From assembly GCF_019091135.1 (NCBI RefSeq), contig NZ_JAGXJW010000023.1:46300-110299 (forward strand): a DNA stretch of 64,000 nt, read 5' to 3'. Each line of letters starts with the position of its first letter. Position 1 is the stretch's first letter. The DNA comes from Cohnella sp. GbtcB17. Its GTDB lineage: Bacteria; Bacillota; Bacilli; Paenibacillales; Paenibacillaceae. Shown here in pieces: positions 27,497 through 35,910 of this stretch. A model generated the notes under the pieces. It did no database searches, was not told the origin of the DNA, and saw only the letters and a list, made by a program, of their open reading frames with translations. Made by a program: the position numbers and the translations under genes.

Positions 27497-29149
27497 ATGC
27501 TGTCTAAATTAGCAGCCGCATCCCGAAGGACAGTTGCGGCCGCGGCGCTCGCCGGGGGGCTTGCGGGATGGTTAGGCGGACCCTGGTTGACGCCGGCTGC
27601 GGCTGCCGCTTCCGCCAACGCCTCAAGCTCGCTTCCGTTTGACGACGTGCGCAACAATTATGCCGCCCAGTCCATCTCGAACATGGCGGCCCTACATATC
27701 GTGACCGGCACGTCGGCGCATATGTTCGAGCCCGACAAGCCGGTGACCCGCGCGGAATTCATGACGATGCTGGACCGGCTGCTGCGCATCGAGCCCGTCG
27801 AGAGCGCGATACCTTCCTTTTCGGACGTGCCGAAGACAGCCTGGTTTTACCGGTGGGTGGAGCCCGCGATCCAGCTCGGATTGGCAAAGGGGACTTCAGA
27901 CGCGTCGTTCGCGCCGAATCGTGCGGTGACGCGCGAAGAAGCGGCGGTGCTGATCGCGCGCGCTTTGAAGCAGCCCCTCGACGCGGGTTTTGTGCCGGCG
28001 GCGCAGCTTTACATGGATGAGGTGCACATCCATGCTTGGTCGCTGTCCGCGGTATACCGTATGAAGCAGCTCGGCCTCATGGGCGGCGATGCCGACGGCA
28101 GCTACCGGCCGGCTTCGCCGATGACGAGGCAGGAGGCGGCCGTCCTGCTCGACCGAATATGGTCGTATCCGGGATGGGCTGCCGAGATTCAAGCCGCGCC
28201 GGATACCCCGATCCAGCTCGGCTGGCAATACGGACAGTCGACCGCACAGTATGAAAAGGAGGTTCTCGCCTCCGGCATCAATACATTGTCGCCTCGCTCC
28301 TTTTTCCTCGACAAGACGGGCGGCGTTACCGACTACACGGATGCCGCGCTCGTCGATTGGGCGCACGCCAAAGGCAAGCAGGTGTGGACGATGGTCGGCA
28401 ATCGCTCCGATCCAGCCGCCACGCATGCGATGCTGTCCGACGCCGGACGGCGAAGCGCGTTCGCGTTGAAGTTGGCCGGCTTGGTTCGGCAGTACGGTCT
28501 GGACGGGCTGAACGTAGACTTCGAGAACGTGGCACCCGGAGACCGGCAGTCGTTTACCGCTTTCGTATCGGAATTGGACGACGAGCTGGACGACCTGGAC
28601 GCCGTCTTGTCGGTGAATGTTTCTCCCGACTTCGGCACCGATTGGACGGAAGCGTTCGATTATGCCGCGCTGGGGAGAGCGGCCGATTATGTCGTGCTGA
28701 TGGGCTACGACGAGCATTGGAGCGGCGGCGCCGCGGGCTCGGTGTCTTCGCTGCCTTGGCTTCGGCAAGGCTTGACGACGCTGCTGAAGCAGGTGCCTGC
28801 CGGCCGGATCGTGCTCGCGCTGCCGCTGTACAACCGGGATTGGCGCACCGAAGGCGGCGCGACCTTCTCCGAAGTGATCAGCTTGCTTCAGCAGAACGAA
28901 CGAGTGACGGCGAAGCGCGCCAAGGTAAGCTGGGAGGAGTCGATCGGCCAGAGCTACGCATACTACGGCAACGCCGCGTCCTTGCACCGGATCTGGCTGG
29001 AGGACGGCAGGTCGCTGGCATTGAAGGCGGGACTCGGCCAATCGTTCGGCGTAGCCGGCTACGGCTACTGGTATATGGGCGGGGAGAGCCTGGACGTCTG
29101 GACGAGCATGGCCAACGGCAGGCGGTTCGTTTCGTACGATTTTGAGTAA
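27497..29149 (+). CDS. Secreted SLH-domain protein with glycoside hydrolase 18 domain
   Basis: A 550-residue exported protein. An Ala-rich signal peptide (residues 1-about 38) is followed by three S-layer-homology repeats (about 45-95, 108-157 and 168-218). These anchor it to pyruvylated cell-wall polymer. A GH18 catalytic TIM barrel covers 240-550. The catalytic motif reads DGLNVDFEN, the variant seen in SleL/YdhD-like peptidoglycan- or chitin-active enzymes, with the acid at about residue 343. It stands alone and ends 28 bases before the convergent GntR gene. A role in cell-wall or spore-peptidoglycan turnover is more likely than chitin feeding. Confidence 0.88.
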   Translation: MLSKLAAASRRTVAAAALAGGLAGWLGGPWLTPAAAAASANASSSLPFDDVRNNYAAQSISNMAALHIVTGTSAHMFEPDKPVTRAEFMTMLDRLLRIEPVESAIPSFSDVPKTAWFYRWVEPAIQLGLAKGTSDASFAPNRAVTREEAAVLIARALKQPLDAGFVPAAQLYMDEVHIHAWSLSAVYRMKQLGLMGGDADGSYRPASPMTRQEAAVLLDRIWSYPGWAAEIQAAPDTPIQLGWQYGQSTAQYEKEVLASGINTLSPRSFFLDKTGGVTDYTDAALVDWAHAKGKQVWTMVGNRSDPAATHAMLSDAGRRSAFALKLAGLVRQYGLDGLNVDFENVAPGDRQSFTAFVSELDDELDDLDAVLSVNVSPDFGTDWTEAFDYAALGRAADYVVLMGYDEHWSGGAAGSVSSLPWLRQGLTTLLKQVPAGRIVLALPLYNRDWRTEGGATFSEVISLLQQNERVTAKRAKVSWEESIGQSYAYYGNAASLHRIWLEDGRSLALKAGLGQSFGVAGYGYWYMGGESLDVWTSMANGRRFVSYDFE

Positions 29150-29177
29150 GCGCGCCTAAAGCCGCCTCGCCCGTGAC

Positions 29178-29810
29178 TTAGTGGATCAGAATCCGCTTGC
29201 CGTATTCCAGATGGTCGGTCATGGCGGACGCGGCTTCGTCGGGGCGGCCAGCGACGATCAGCTCGAAGATGCGGACATGATCCTCGTAGGAAAAGCGGAT
29301 GCGCGTCGTGTCCTTGCGAAGAACGCGGATGGCGATCCGGTACAGCTTGTCCTGCAAGTTTTCCATCGATTGAACGATCTCGACGTTCTCATGATACTTC
29401 GCGAGCTGCAGGTGAAAGGCCGAATCGACCGTCGTGAAGCCCGCGTTGTCGTTCTGGTCGGCCAATTCCTTCTGCCTCGCCAAATTGTCCCGGAACCAGG
29501 CGAGCTCGTCTTCCCGCCAGGCGCGCGCGGACAGCTTGCGGACGACATGCGTCTCCAGCGCGACGCGGATGTCGAAAAAGTCGACGGCGCGCTGGATGGA
29601 GAAGTCTGCGACGAAAAGTCCCTTGTTCGGGGTGTAACGAACCAGCCCTTCGCTCTCGAGCCGCTCGAGCGCCGACCGGATCGGCGTCCGGCTCATCGAG
29701 AGCTTTTCCTCGAGCATGCGCTCTGTCATATAGTCCCCCGGTTCGAATTCATTGCCGAGGATCAAGCTTTTCAGTTCCGCGTAAGCTTTTTCTTTAAGCG
29801 TCAATTTCAT
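29178..29810 (-). CDS. GntR-family regulator, FadR/FCD type, of the apiose-like locus
   Basis: A 210-residue regulator. The N-terminal winged helix (residues about 3-70, with MTERMLEEKLSMSRTPIRSALERLESEGL) precedes an all-helical FCD ligand domain (about 80-205). That domain has metal-site-type Asp/His positions (FFDIRVALET, FHLQLAKYHENV, EDHVRIFELI). FCD domains bind small organic acids. ATG 29810 overlaps the stop of the TIM-barrel gene as ATGA, which fixes the start; an ATG at 29819 has no spaced ribosome site. It probably binds the TTGGTATACCAA palindrome at 30700 and represses both divergent units until a sugar acid is present. Confidence 0.9.
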   Translation of the reverse strand: MKLTLKEKAYAELKSLILGNEFEPGDYMTERMLEEKLSMSRTPIRSALERLESEGLVRYTPNKGLFVADFSIQRAVDFFDIRVALETHVVRKLSARAWREDELAWFRDNLARQKELADQNDNAGFTTVDSAFHLQLAKYHENVEIVQSMENLQDKLYRIAIRVLRKDTTRIRFSYEDHVRIFELIVAGRPDEAASAMTDHLEYGKRILIH

Positions 29811-30610
29811 GCCTTCCATTCTCCTCGCACGAAGGATGCGCTGGCATCGAGCCATTCCCGCTCCAGCTCGATGGTCCGTTCGACGCTGCCTGCGAACGGC
29901 GGCCATAGTTCGATGATCCAATTCGGCCTCTGGCCGCTTTTATGCAGCTCCTCGCGCAGCAACGTCCAATTGAGGCGGCCGTGTCCGGCAGGCGTGCCGA
30001 GCACTGAAAAACCCATTTGATGGTCCACGCGCCGAATCTCGAAGTCCTTGACGTGCAAGCTTGCCGTATATGGCGCCAGCGCCCGGATGACCGCATCCGG
30101 GCTTTCGAGCGCGCCGAAGGAATTGACGGTGTCGAGGCAGCAGCCGAGGCTCGGCGAGTGGAAACGCTCGAACAGCGCTACCAGCTGGTCCGTCGTATGC
30201 AGCCCGTGATTTTCGATCGCGAGGACGATTCCCTTCGATTCGTAGCCGGGAAGCGCCGCCTCGAGATCCCTGCAGGCCGATTGCATATCCGCCTCGGTAA
30301 TCAAAGTACGCACGAGCGGGGAGCCGATCCGGAAGGCGAGATCCGCATACAGCGCCAGCGAATCCGGCGAGGTGCCGCGAAGGCCGACCTCGAGCTGGAT
30401 GCCCCATTCGCGCGCATGCCGGACGAGCTCGTCAAGCTCGGCATCGGGCAGCTCGTGCAGCGGCAAATTGTCGGCGAATTGAACGACACCGGCGCCCGCG
30501 TCCCTGGCCGCGGACAGCAGTCCCCTTGCCGTGAGAGGACGCACCGGCGGCTCGTATCCCGGCACGCCGATCGCCCAAGCGAGCGCATAACTGCCGATTC
30601 CCCATCCCAT
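29807..30610 (-). CDS. Xylose-isomerase-like TIM-barrel protein, OiaC-like candidate decarboxylase/isomerase
   Basis: A 267-residue sugar phosphate isomerase/epimerase-type TIM barrel. Likely metal ligands are the E of AIENHGLHTT, D in CCLDTVNSFG, H in SLHVKDFEI and the E of WIIELWPP. ATG 30610 follows GGGGGA; the upstream extension is Lys-rich intergenic sequence. It overlaps the GntR gene by four bases and is divergent from the ApnO-like gene at 30797. In known apiose pathways a protein of this fold decarboxylates 3-oxo-isoapionate to L-erythrulose, which is the role inferred here. A plain sugar isomerase is the alternative. Confidence 0.8.
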   Translation of the reverse strand: MGWGIGSYALAWAIGVPGYEPPVRPLTARGLLSAARDAGAGVVQFADNLPLHELPDAELDELVRHAREWGIQLEVGLRGTSPDSLALYADLAFRIGSPLVRTLITEADMQSACRDLEAALPGYESKGIVLAIENHGLHTTDQLVALFERFHSPSLGCCLDTVNSFGALESPDAVIRALAPYTASLHVKDFEIRRVDHQMGFSVLGTPAGHGRLNWTLLREELHKSGQRPNWIIELWPPFAGSVERTIELEREWLDASASFVRGEWKA

Positions 30611-30699
30611 GCGCGATTCCCCCGTTTTTGCGATAAGTTGTTTCTTCTTTTTGAAGTTTATCACGCCTGATGCGGCCCTACAATACTTTCGGTATTTTT

Positions 30700-30711
30700 T
30701 TGGTATACCAA
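30700..30711. promoter_or_regulatory. TTGGTATACCAA palindrome, candidate FadR-type GntR operator
   Basis: A perfect 12-bp palindrome in the divergent control region between the TIM-barrel/GntR pair and the four-gene operon. It has the TnGTnnnACnA symmetry typical of FadR-subfamily GntR operators, and the GntR gene is encoded beside it. Confidence 0.7.
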
Positions 30712-30796
30712 TTGTATTCATATTGACGGCGTGTTAATCTTAGCATGAATTTGATGCGGAACGGGGCAATCGATCCGCGATCCGGGAGGGTACGAT

Positions 30797-31651
30797 GTGA
30801 CCAAGGTCGTTGCACTGATCGGCGCCGGCGGCAAAATGGGCTGCCGCATCACCGATAATTTGAAGGCATCGCCGTACGACATGCGTTATGTGGAAACGGG
30901 CGAGCGGGGCATCTTGCAATTGGCCCAGCGGGGGCTTGCGCCGACGCGTCAGGAGGAGGCCGTACCCGAAGCGGATATCGTCATCATGGCCGTGCCGGAC
31001 GTGCGGATCGGCGCTGTATCGGCGAACGTCGTGCCGCTCATGAAAAGCGGGGCGATGATGATCTTGCTGGACCCTGCCGCGGCCTATTTGAAGCAACTGC
31101 CCGAGCGGGACGATGTCGTCTATTTCGTCTCTCACCCGTGCCATCCGCCCGTATTTAATGACGAGACGTCGCCGGAGGCGCGGCGCGATTACTTCGGGGG
31201 CGTCAAGGCGAAGCAGGCGATCGTCTGCTCGCTCGTGCAGGGAGACGAGTCGCACTACGAAGAAGGGGAGGAGACGGCCAAGGCGATGTTCGCTCCGGTA
31301 TTCCGCTCGCACCGGATCACGCTGGCGCAGATGGCGATTCTTGAGCCGACGATGGCGGAGACGGTGAGCTCGATGCTGGCGACGCTCATGCGCGAGGCGA
31401 TGGACGAAGCGGTAGATCGCGGCGTGCCCTACGAGGCGGCGCGCGACTTCATGCTCGGGCACGTCAACATTCAGCTCGCGATCGTATTCGGCGAGGCTGG
31501 CAATCCGTTCTCCGACGCCTGCAAGATCGCGATCGAATACGGCAAGCGCTTCATGATCCAGCCGGATTGGCGCCGCCTGTTCGAGCCGTCCTCGGTCTAC
31601 GAACAGATCGACGCGATGCTCCATCCCGAGAAGCTGAATTCGGCTGGTTAG
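30797..31651 (+). CDS. NAD-binding dehydrogenase with PGDH_C-like C-terminus, ApnO-like (apionate oxidoisomerase candidate)
   Basis: A 284-residue protein starting at GTG with GGGAGGG 6 bases upstream; the ATG two bases before it runs into a stop. Residues 3-30 hold the NAD fingerprint (ALIGAGGKMGCRITDNL). About 85-115 carry LLDPAAAYL and VSHPCHPPVF. The all-helical C-terminal half (about 160-284) resembles the phosphogluconate-dehydrogenase-C-like domain found in D-apionate oxidoisomerase (ApnO), which converts apionate to 3-oxo-isoapionate. It heads the operon that ends with an apiosidase-like enzyme, which supports the role. Other 3-hydroxyacid dehydrogenases with this fold cannot be excluded. 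Confidence 0.82.
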   Translation: MTKVVALIGAGGKMGCRITDNLKASPYDMRYVETGERGILQLAQRGLAPTRQEEAVPEADIVIMAVPDVRIGAVSANVVPLMKSGAMMILLDPAAAYLKQLPERDDVVYFVSHPCHPPVFNDETSPEARRDYFGGVKAKQAIVCSLVQGDESHYEEGEETAKAMFAPVFRSHRITLAQMAILEPTMAETVSSMLATLMREAMDEAVDRGVPYEAARDFMLGHVNIQLAIVFGEAGNPFSDACKIAIEYGKRFMIQPDWRRLFEPSSVYEQIDAMLHPEKLNSAG

Positions 31652-31663
31652 GAGAGTCGGGAC

Positions 31664-32731
31664 ATGAGCGAATGGAGGATCGGCCTCGTCGGCACAGGCT
31701 GGTGGTCGGAAAAGCATCTCGGCGCCTGGCAGCGGATCGAAGGCGTACGGATTGAAGCGCTGTGCGATCGCGATCCGGATCGGCTGGCGGCCAAAGCCCA
31801 TCGGTACGGCGTGCCCGAAGAGCGGCGCTACGCCGATCTCGCGTCCATGCTGGCAAATGCGGATATCGATATCGTCGATATCGTCACCGGCCCGGAAACG
31901 CATGTCGAGCTGGTGCGGGAGGCGGCCGCTGCCGGCAAGCATATACTTTGCCAGAAGCCGTTTGCCCGGAGCGAAGAAGAAGCCCGCGAGATGGTCGAGC
32001 TGGCGCGCGCGGCGGGCGTACGGTTGATGGTCACGGAAAACTGGCGCTGGCTGTCGCGTTTTCGAACGATCAAGCGGCTGCTGGACGCTGGACATTGCGG
32101 CAGGCTTCATGCCATGCGATACGTTCATTCGGACTATTATACGCCGCGTATGCTCCCCGGCATCCCGTTGCCGCAACCCTTTTTCCGCGACATGCCTCGC
32201 TTGCTGTTCTACGAGATGGGTGCGCACTGGTACGATACGTGGCGGTTCCTTTTCGGAACGCCGTCCCGGCTCTACGCCGAGCTCGCGACGGTCAGCCCTT
32301 ATGTTCGAGGAGAGGACGCGGGCATCGTCACGCTCGGTTACGACGACGGCCGGTACGGCTATATGGACATGAGCTGGGCGACGAGGCAGAAGCTGGAAGC
32401 GCCGCTCGGCGAAACGGTCGGGCCCGCGCATCTGGAGCAAATGGTCGTGGACGGGGAAGACGGGACAATCAAGCTGTATGCGAACGGCGCGATCGGCCTC
32501 GTGAAGCGTGACGGCGCTGAATCGACCGTGCTGGAAGCGCACCCGCTGGATCACGAGGAGAGCCACTTCCGCCTGCAGTCGCATTTTATCGAACGCCTGG
32601 CGGACGGGCGGCCTTTCGAGACGAGCGGCGAAGACAACCTGACGACGCTGCGCATGATATTCGGCACGTACGAGAGCGCTTCCCGCCATGTCCCGGTCTA
32701 CTTGAACCGAGAGGAGCTAAGAACGAAATGA
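31664..32731 (+). CDS. Gfo/Idh/MocA-family dehydrogenase, D-apiose dehydrogenase candidate
   Basis: A 355-residue NAD(P)-dependent sugar dehydrogenase. The Rossmann motif GLVGTGWWSEKHL is at residues 7-19. The family's EKP signature appears as CQKPF, a less usual variant. The C-terminal alpha/beta domain carries the substrate motif YEMGAHWYDTWRFL, in which the His is catalytic in this family. D-apiose dehydrogenase belongs to this family and makes apionolactone. The gene lies 12 bases after the ApnO-like gene and overlaps the amidohydrolase by four bases. The exact sugar is inferred from the downstream GH140-type gene. Confidence 0.83.
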   Translation: MSEWRIGLVGTGWWSEKHLGAWQRIEGVRIEALCDRDPDRLAAKAHRYGVPEERRYADLASMLANADIDIVDIVTGPETHVELVREAAAAGKHILCQKPFARSEEEAREMVELARAAGVRLMVTENWRWLSRFRTIKRLLDAGHCGRLHAMRYVHSDYYTPRMLPGIPLPQPFFRDMPRLLFYEMGAHWYDTWRFLFGTPSRLYAELATVSPYVRGEDAGIVTLGYDDGRYGYMDMSWATRQKLEAPLGETVGPAHLEQMVVDGEDGTIKLYANGAIGLVKRDGAESTVLEAHPLDHEESHFRLQSHFIERLADGRPFETSGEDNLTTLRMIFGTYESASRHVPVYLNREELRTK

Positions 32732-33489
32732 CGATCATCGACGCGCACGCCCACCTCGGCGAGGATTGCGTCTTCGACGAGACGTTCACGGAAGAGGAGC
32801 TGCTGGACAAACACCGGTCGCACGGGATCGGATTGTCCATCGTTCAGCCGGCTTCCTGTCACGATCTCGAGACGGTGCGGACGCAGCACGACGCCATATT
32901 CGCGCTCTCCGAGCGGTACCCCGGACAGTTCCTCGGCATGGCCAATCCGAACCCGCACCTGAAGGACGACGTCTACGAGGAGGATGTCCGGCGCTGCATC
33001 GAGGAGCTCGGCTTCGTCGGCATCAAGCTGCATACGTCGGCGCATGCGGTTCATCCGGACAGCCGTGACGGACGCAAGGTGTTCGAGCAAGGCCGCAAAT
33101 GGGGCGTTCCAGTCATGGTGCACACCGGCGCGGGCATCCCGTTCGCGAATCCGTCCAATCTGATGGCGGTCGCGGAGCGGTTCCCCGACGTGAACATCGT
33201 AATGGCCCACTGCGGCATGATGATCATGGCGGGCGAGACGGCGCTTGCGATGGAGCGGCACAACAATCTGTACGCAGACATCACTTGGACGGCTGGCTTC
33301 CAGATTCGGCGCTGGGCGGAGGCGTTCGGCGCGCGCCGATTCCTGTTCGGTTCGGATCACGCGGACAATGCCGGCGCCGAGATCGGCAAGCTGCGTACGT
33401 GCGGGCTGTCGGCGGAGGATCAGGCATGGATTTTCGGCAAAAGCGCGGAGGCGCTGTATCGCATTCAACCCGGGAGGGACGACACATGA
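32728..33489 (+). CDS. Amidohydrolase-2 family protein, candidate apionolactonase
   Basis: A 253-residue metal-dependent TIM-barrel hydrolase. The motifs are DAHAHLGED (two metal histidines), GIKLHTSAH, VMVHTGAG, VMAHCGM and LFGSDHADN (metal aspartate). Related proteins are lactonases and decarboxylases. It overlaps its neighbours by four bases at both ends (ATGA), so it is tightly coupled to the dehydrogenase and the glycosidase. Lactone opening after the dehydrogenase step is the obvious missing activity. The lactonase known from characterised apiose pathways is a different family, so this would be a replacement. Confidence 0.82.
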   Translation: MTIIDAHAHLGEDCVFDETFTEEELLDKHRSHGIGLSIVQPASCHDLETVRTQHDAIFALSERYPGQFLGMANPNPHLKDDVYEEDVRRCIEELGFVGIKLHTSAHAVHPDSRDGRKVFEQGRKWGVPVMVHTGAGIPFANPSNLMAVAERFPDVNIVMAHCGMMIMAGETALAMERHNNLYADITWTAGFQIRRWAEAFGARRFLFGSDHADNAGAEIGKLRTCGLSAEDQAWIFGKSAEALYRIQPGRDDT

Positions 33490-34772
33490 GTCTGACGATC
33501 GACCCGTCGAAGTCTTATTTTCTAAAGGACGGGAAAAAGTTTTTTTACCTGGCGGATACCGTATGGAGCGTATTCTCCAACGCTACGATGGAGGAATGGG
33601 AGACGTACTTGGACTTCCGCGCGGCACAGGGCTTTAACGCGGTCCAGATCTCCGTCCTGCCGATCATCCACGACCGGAGCGAATCGGTCCTCGGTCTGTA
33701 TCCGTTCCACGTACAGGAGGACGGGAGCTGGGACTTTTCTCGCATCGACGAGCCTTTCTTTGAACGAGCCGAGAAAATGACCGCGATGGCGCGCGACAAA
33801 GGTTTTCTGCCCGTGCTTGTCGTCCTCTGGGGCGATTATGCGCCGGGCAACTGGATGAGCCGGATCACGGAAGGCCGGTACGTCATGCCGCACGAGCATC
33901 TGACGCCGTACGTCGAATTCGTATCCCGCACGTTCGGCAAGTACGAGCCGATGTACTTCGTCAGCGGCGATACGAATTTCGAGACCGATGGGGCCGACGA
34001 CTATTATGTTGAAGCGCTGCATGCACTTAAACGGCTCGAACCGAACGCGCTCGCGGCGATGCATTGCGGCGGCAGCGTGGTCGACCTGACCGGGCGGCTC
34101 GAGGCGGATCCGACGCTCGATTTTTACGCGTATCAATCGAGCCACAGCATCGACAGCCAGCACGAAACGTACGCGATGGCGCTGAAGCTGAACGACAAGC
34201 CGATCAAGCGGCCAGTCATGAACGTGGAGCCTTGCTACGAAGGCCATGGGTACGGGGGCAAATACGGGCGGTACGACGCGTTCATGATCCGCAGGGCGTT
34301 CTGGACGAGCGTGCTCTCCGGTGCGGCGACGGGCTTCGGCTACGGCGCGCACGGGGTCTGGTCGTGGCATCGCCGGGGCCAAGCGTTCAACAACGAAGGC
34401 TATTCGATGATGCCGTACGATTGGCGCACGTCGCTCCGGTTCGAGGGCGCGCGGGACGCCGCGTTCGGCAAGTGGCTGTTCGAGCGCTGCGATCTGTTCG
34501 GCTGGGAGCCTGCGCAGGCGCTGCTGGCGATCGAAGAACCCGAGATCCGCGTGGCTGCCTCGCCGGATCGCGCGGGCGTCGCGATATACGCGCCGTATGC
34601 CAGAACCTTGCCGCTTGTGCTTGGAGAGGAGCGATACGAATGGGAAGCGTTCGATCTGCGCACGCGCTATCCGCTCGTACCAAGCGTGCGGGCCGTCGGC
34701 ACGGAGACGGTGCTGGCGCTGCCCGAAGCGAACGCAGACGTGCTGTATATCGGAAAAAGGGTTAACCGTTGA
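33486..34772 (+). CDS. DUF4038 / GH140-like glycosidase, apiosidase candidate
   Basis: A 428-residue cytoplasmic TIM-barrel glycosidase of the DUF4038 (apiosidase-like) type, with the family's C-terminal beta domain from about residue 345. It opens with KDGKKFFYLADTVWSVF and the AAQGFNAVQISVLP strand. Likely catalytic carboxylates are D162 (VSGDTNFE) and E248 (NVEPCYEGHGY). GH140 members release apiose from rhamnogalacturonan II. ATG 33486 overlaps the amidohydrolase stop; the frame running upstream is spurious. There is no signal peptide, so it would act on an imported apiosyl oligosaccharide or glycoside. It is the last gene of the operon. Confidence 0.85.
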   Translation: MSLTIDPSKSYFLKDGKKFFYLADTVWSVFSNATMEEWETYLDFRAAQGFNAVQISVLPIIHDRSESVLGLYPFHVQEDGSWDFSRIDEPFFERAEKMTAMARDKGFLPVLVVLWGDYAPGNWMSRITEGRYVMPHEHLTPYVEFVSRTFGKYEPMYFVSGDTNFETDGADDYYVEALHALKRLEPNALAAMHCGGSVVDLTGRLEADPTLDFYAYQSSHSIDSQHETYAMALKLNDKPIKRPVMNVEPCYEGHGYGGKYGRYDAFMIRRAFWTSVLSGAATGFGYGAHGVWSWHRRGQAFNNEGYSMMPYDWRTSLRFEGARDAAFGKWLFERCDLFGWEPAQALLAIEEPEIRVAASPDRAGVAIYAPYARTLPLVLGEERYEWEAFDLRTRYPLVPSVRAVGTETVLALPEANADVLYIGKRVNR

Positions 34773-34802
34773 GCGGACTTGCCTGAATGAAAGGGACGAA
34801 GC

Positions 34803-34839
34803 AAAGGACGAAGCAAAGTGTGTCTGCTTCGTCCTTTTT
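34803..34839 (+). terminator. Intrinsic terminator
   Basis: AAAGGACGAAGCA (34803-34815) pairs with TGCTTCGTCCTTT (34825-34837) and a T5 tail follows. A partial direct copy of the left arm (GGGACGAAGCAAA) precedes it. It closes the apiosidase-like operon. Confidence 0.9.
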
Positions 34840-34849
34840 GGCGTTGCCA

Positions 34850-35803
34850 TTAGCGGCATAGCATTACGTCCCGGCGAAAAGCGCCTTTTTTGACGAAGCC
34901 GCGATCGGCAATGGCGAAACCGGCGGCCGCCAGCATGTCGTCGATCGGCTCGATGGAGACGACCGCGACGCGGTTCGCGATGCGACGGGCGTGCTTAAGA
35001 ATGGACAGCTGTTCCCTGGCGGTGATTCTGGAGACGTGGTTGTACGGCAAGTCCACGATGGCCGCATCGTAGCCGGCGTTCGCTTCAGCGATCGGGCCGA
35101 GGACGATCTCGCCTTGCAGGCCAAAATACGCGAGGTTTTCGCGCGCGCCTGTCGCCAGCTGCGGATTGATCTCGCGGCCGACGATGTCGATGCCCATCGA
35201 TAACGCCTCCACGAGCACGGTGCCGATGCCGCAGCAGGGATCGATGGCCGCGATGCCTGCTGGACGGGGCACCGCGATGTTCGCGACCGCTCTCGCGACT
35301 CGCGCGGGGAGCGCCATCGAGTATTGGCGCGGCTTGTCCGTATGGGTCAGCCATTCGGCGCGGTTTTTCACGTAAGGGCCAAAGTACCAACGGCCGCCGA
35401 CCGTCACCACCCCAAACCTGCGTTGCGGATTACGCATATCCGCTTTTCCCTTAATCCGCATGCCGATTTTTCGCTCGATCTCCCGTTGATCCTCGTACGT
35501 CATTTTTTCGGCCACGGTCAGATCGTTCGTCTTCACGAAAGTCACCTTAAACGATTCTCGTAGCTCTGGCATATCCGCCAATCGAATCGAGAGGTCGTCG
35601 ACGCTGTCGCCTTCGTACGTTGCTTCGATCCGTTCCCGGATAAAAGGGCTTCGGCTGGGATCGATCGCGACGTCGCTTTTAAAAACGGGCAGCTTGGGGT
35701 CGACGCCGAAAAAGGCGCGCAGCTCGAGCCGGCATAGCGAACGTTCGTCCTCGTGCGCGGCATAGGTGTAAATGTATGCGTTAGATTTTTTGAAAGGAAG
35801 CAA
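34850..35803 (-). CDS. TRM11-like SAM-dependent RNA/DNA methyltransferase
   Basis: A 317-residue protein. The N-terminal half carries a THUMP-like region and the GGRWYFGPYVKNRAEW segment. The C-terminal Rossmann methyltransferase domain (about 170-317) contains IDPCCGIGTVLVEAL (SAM motif I) and a catalytic DLPYNHVS, a variant of the D-P-P-Y motif IV for amino-group methylation of guanosine or adenosine. Such proteins are common single genes in Bacillales. No link to the sugar operons is seen. Confidence 0.85.
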   Translation of the reverse strand: MLPFKKSNAYIYTYAAHEDERSLCRLELRAFFGVDPKLPVFKSDVAIDPSRSPFIRERIEATYEGDSVDDLSIRLADMPELRESFKVTFVKTNDLTVAEKMTYEDQREIERKIGMRIKGKADMRNPQRRFGVVTVGGRWYFGPYVKNRAEWLTHTDKPRQYSMALPARVARAVANIAVPRPAGIAAIDPCCGIGTVLVEALSMGIDIVGREINPQLATGARENLAYFGLQGEIVLGPIAEANAGYDAAIVDLPYNHVSRITAREQLSILKHARRIANRVAVVSIEPIDDMLAAAGFAIADRGFVKKGAFRRDVMLCR

Positions 35804-35910
35804 TGCCTAACCCGCCTTTTATAGAAGTTCGTGCTGCCTATTATACAGCAGAAGCAGGATACGAGGCGCGCCGTATGGAATAAGATGGAGATCCTGTACG
35901 ACAAAGGAGA

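Noticed and set aside
33099..33485. N-terminal extension of the DUF4038 protein
   Set aside because: It overlaps the amidohydrolase in another frame. ATG 33486 forms an ATGA overlap and starts the domain.
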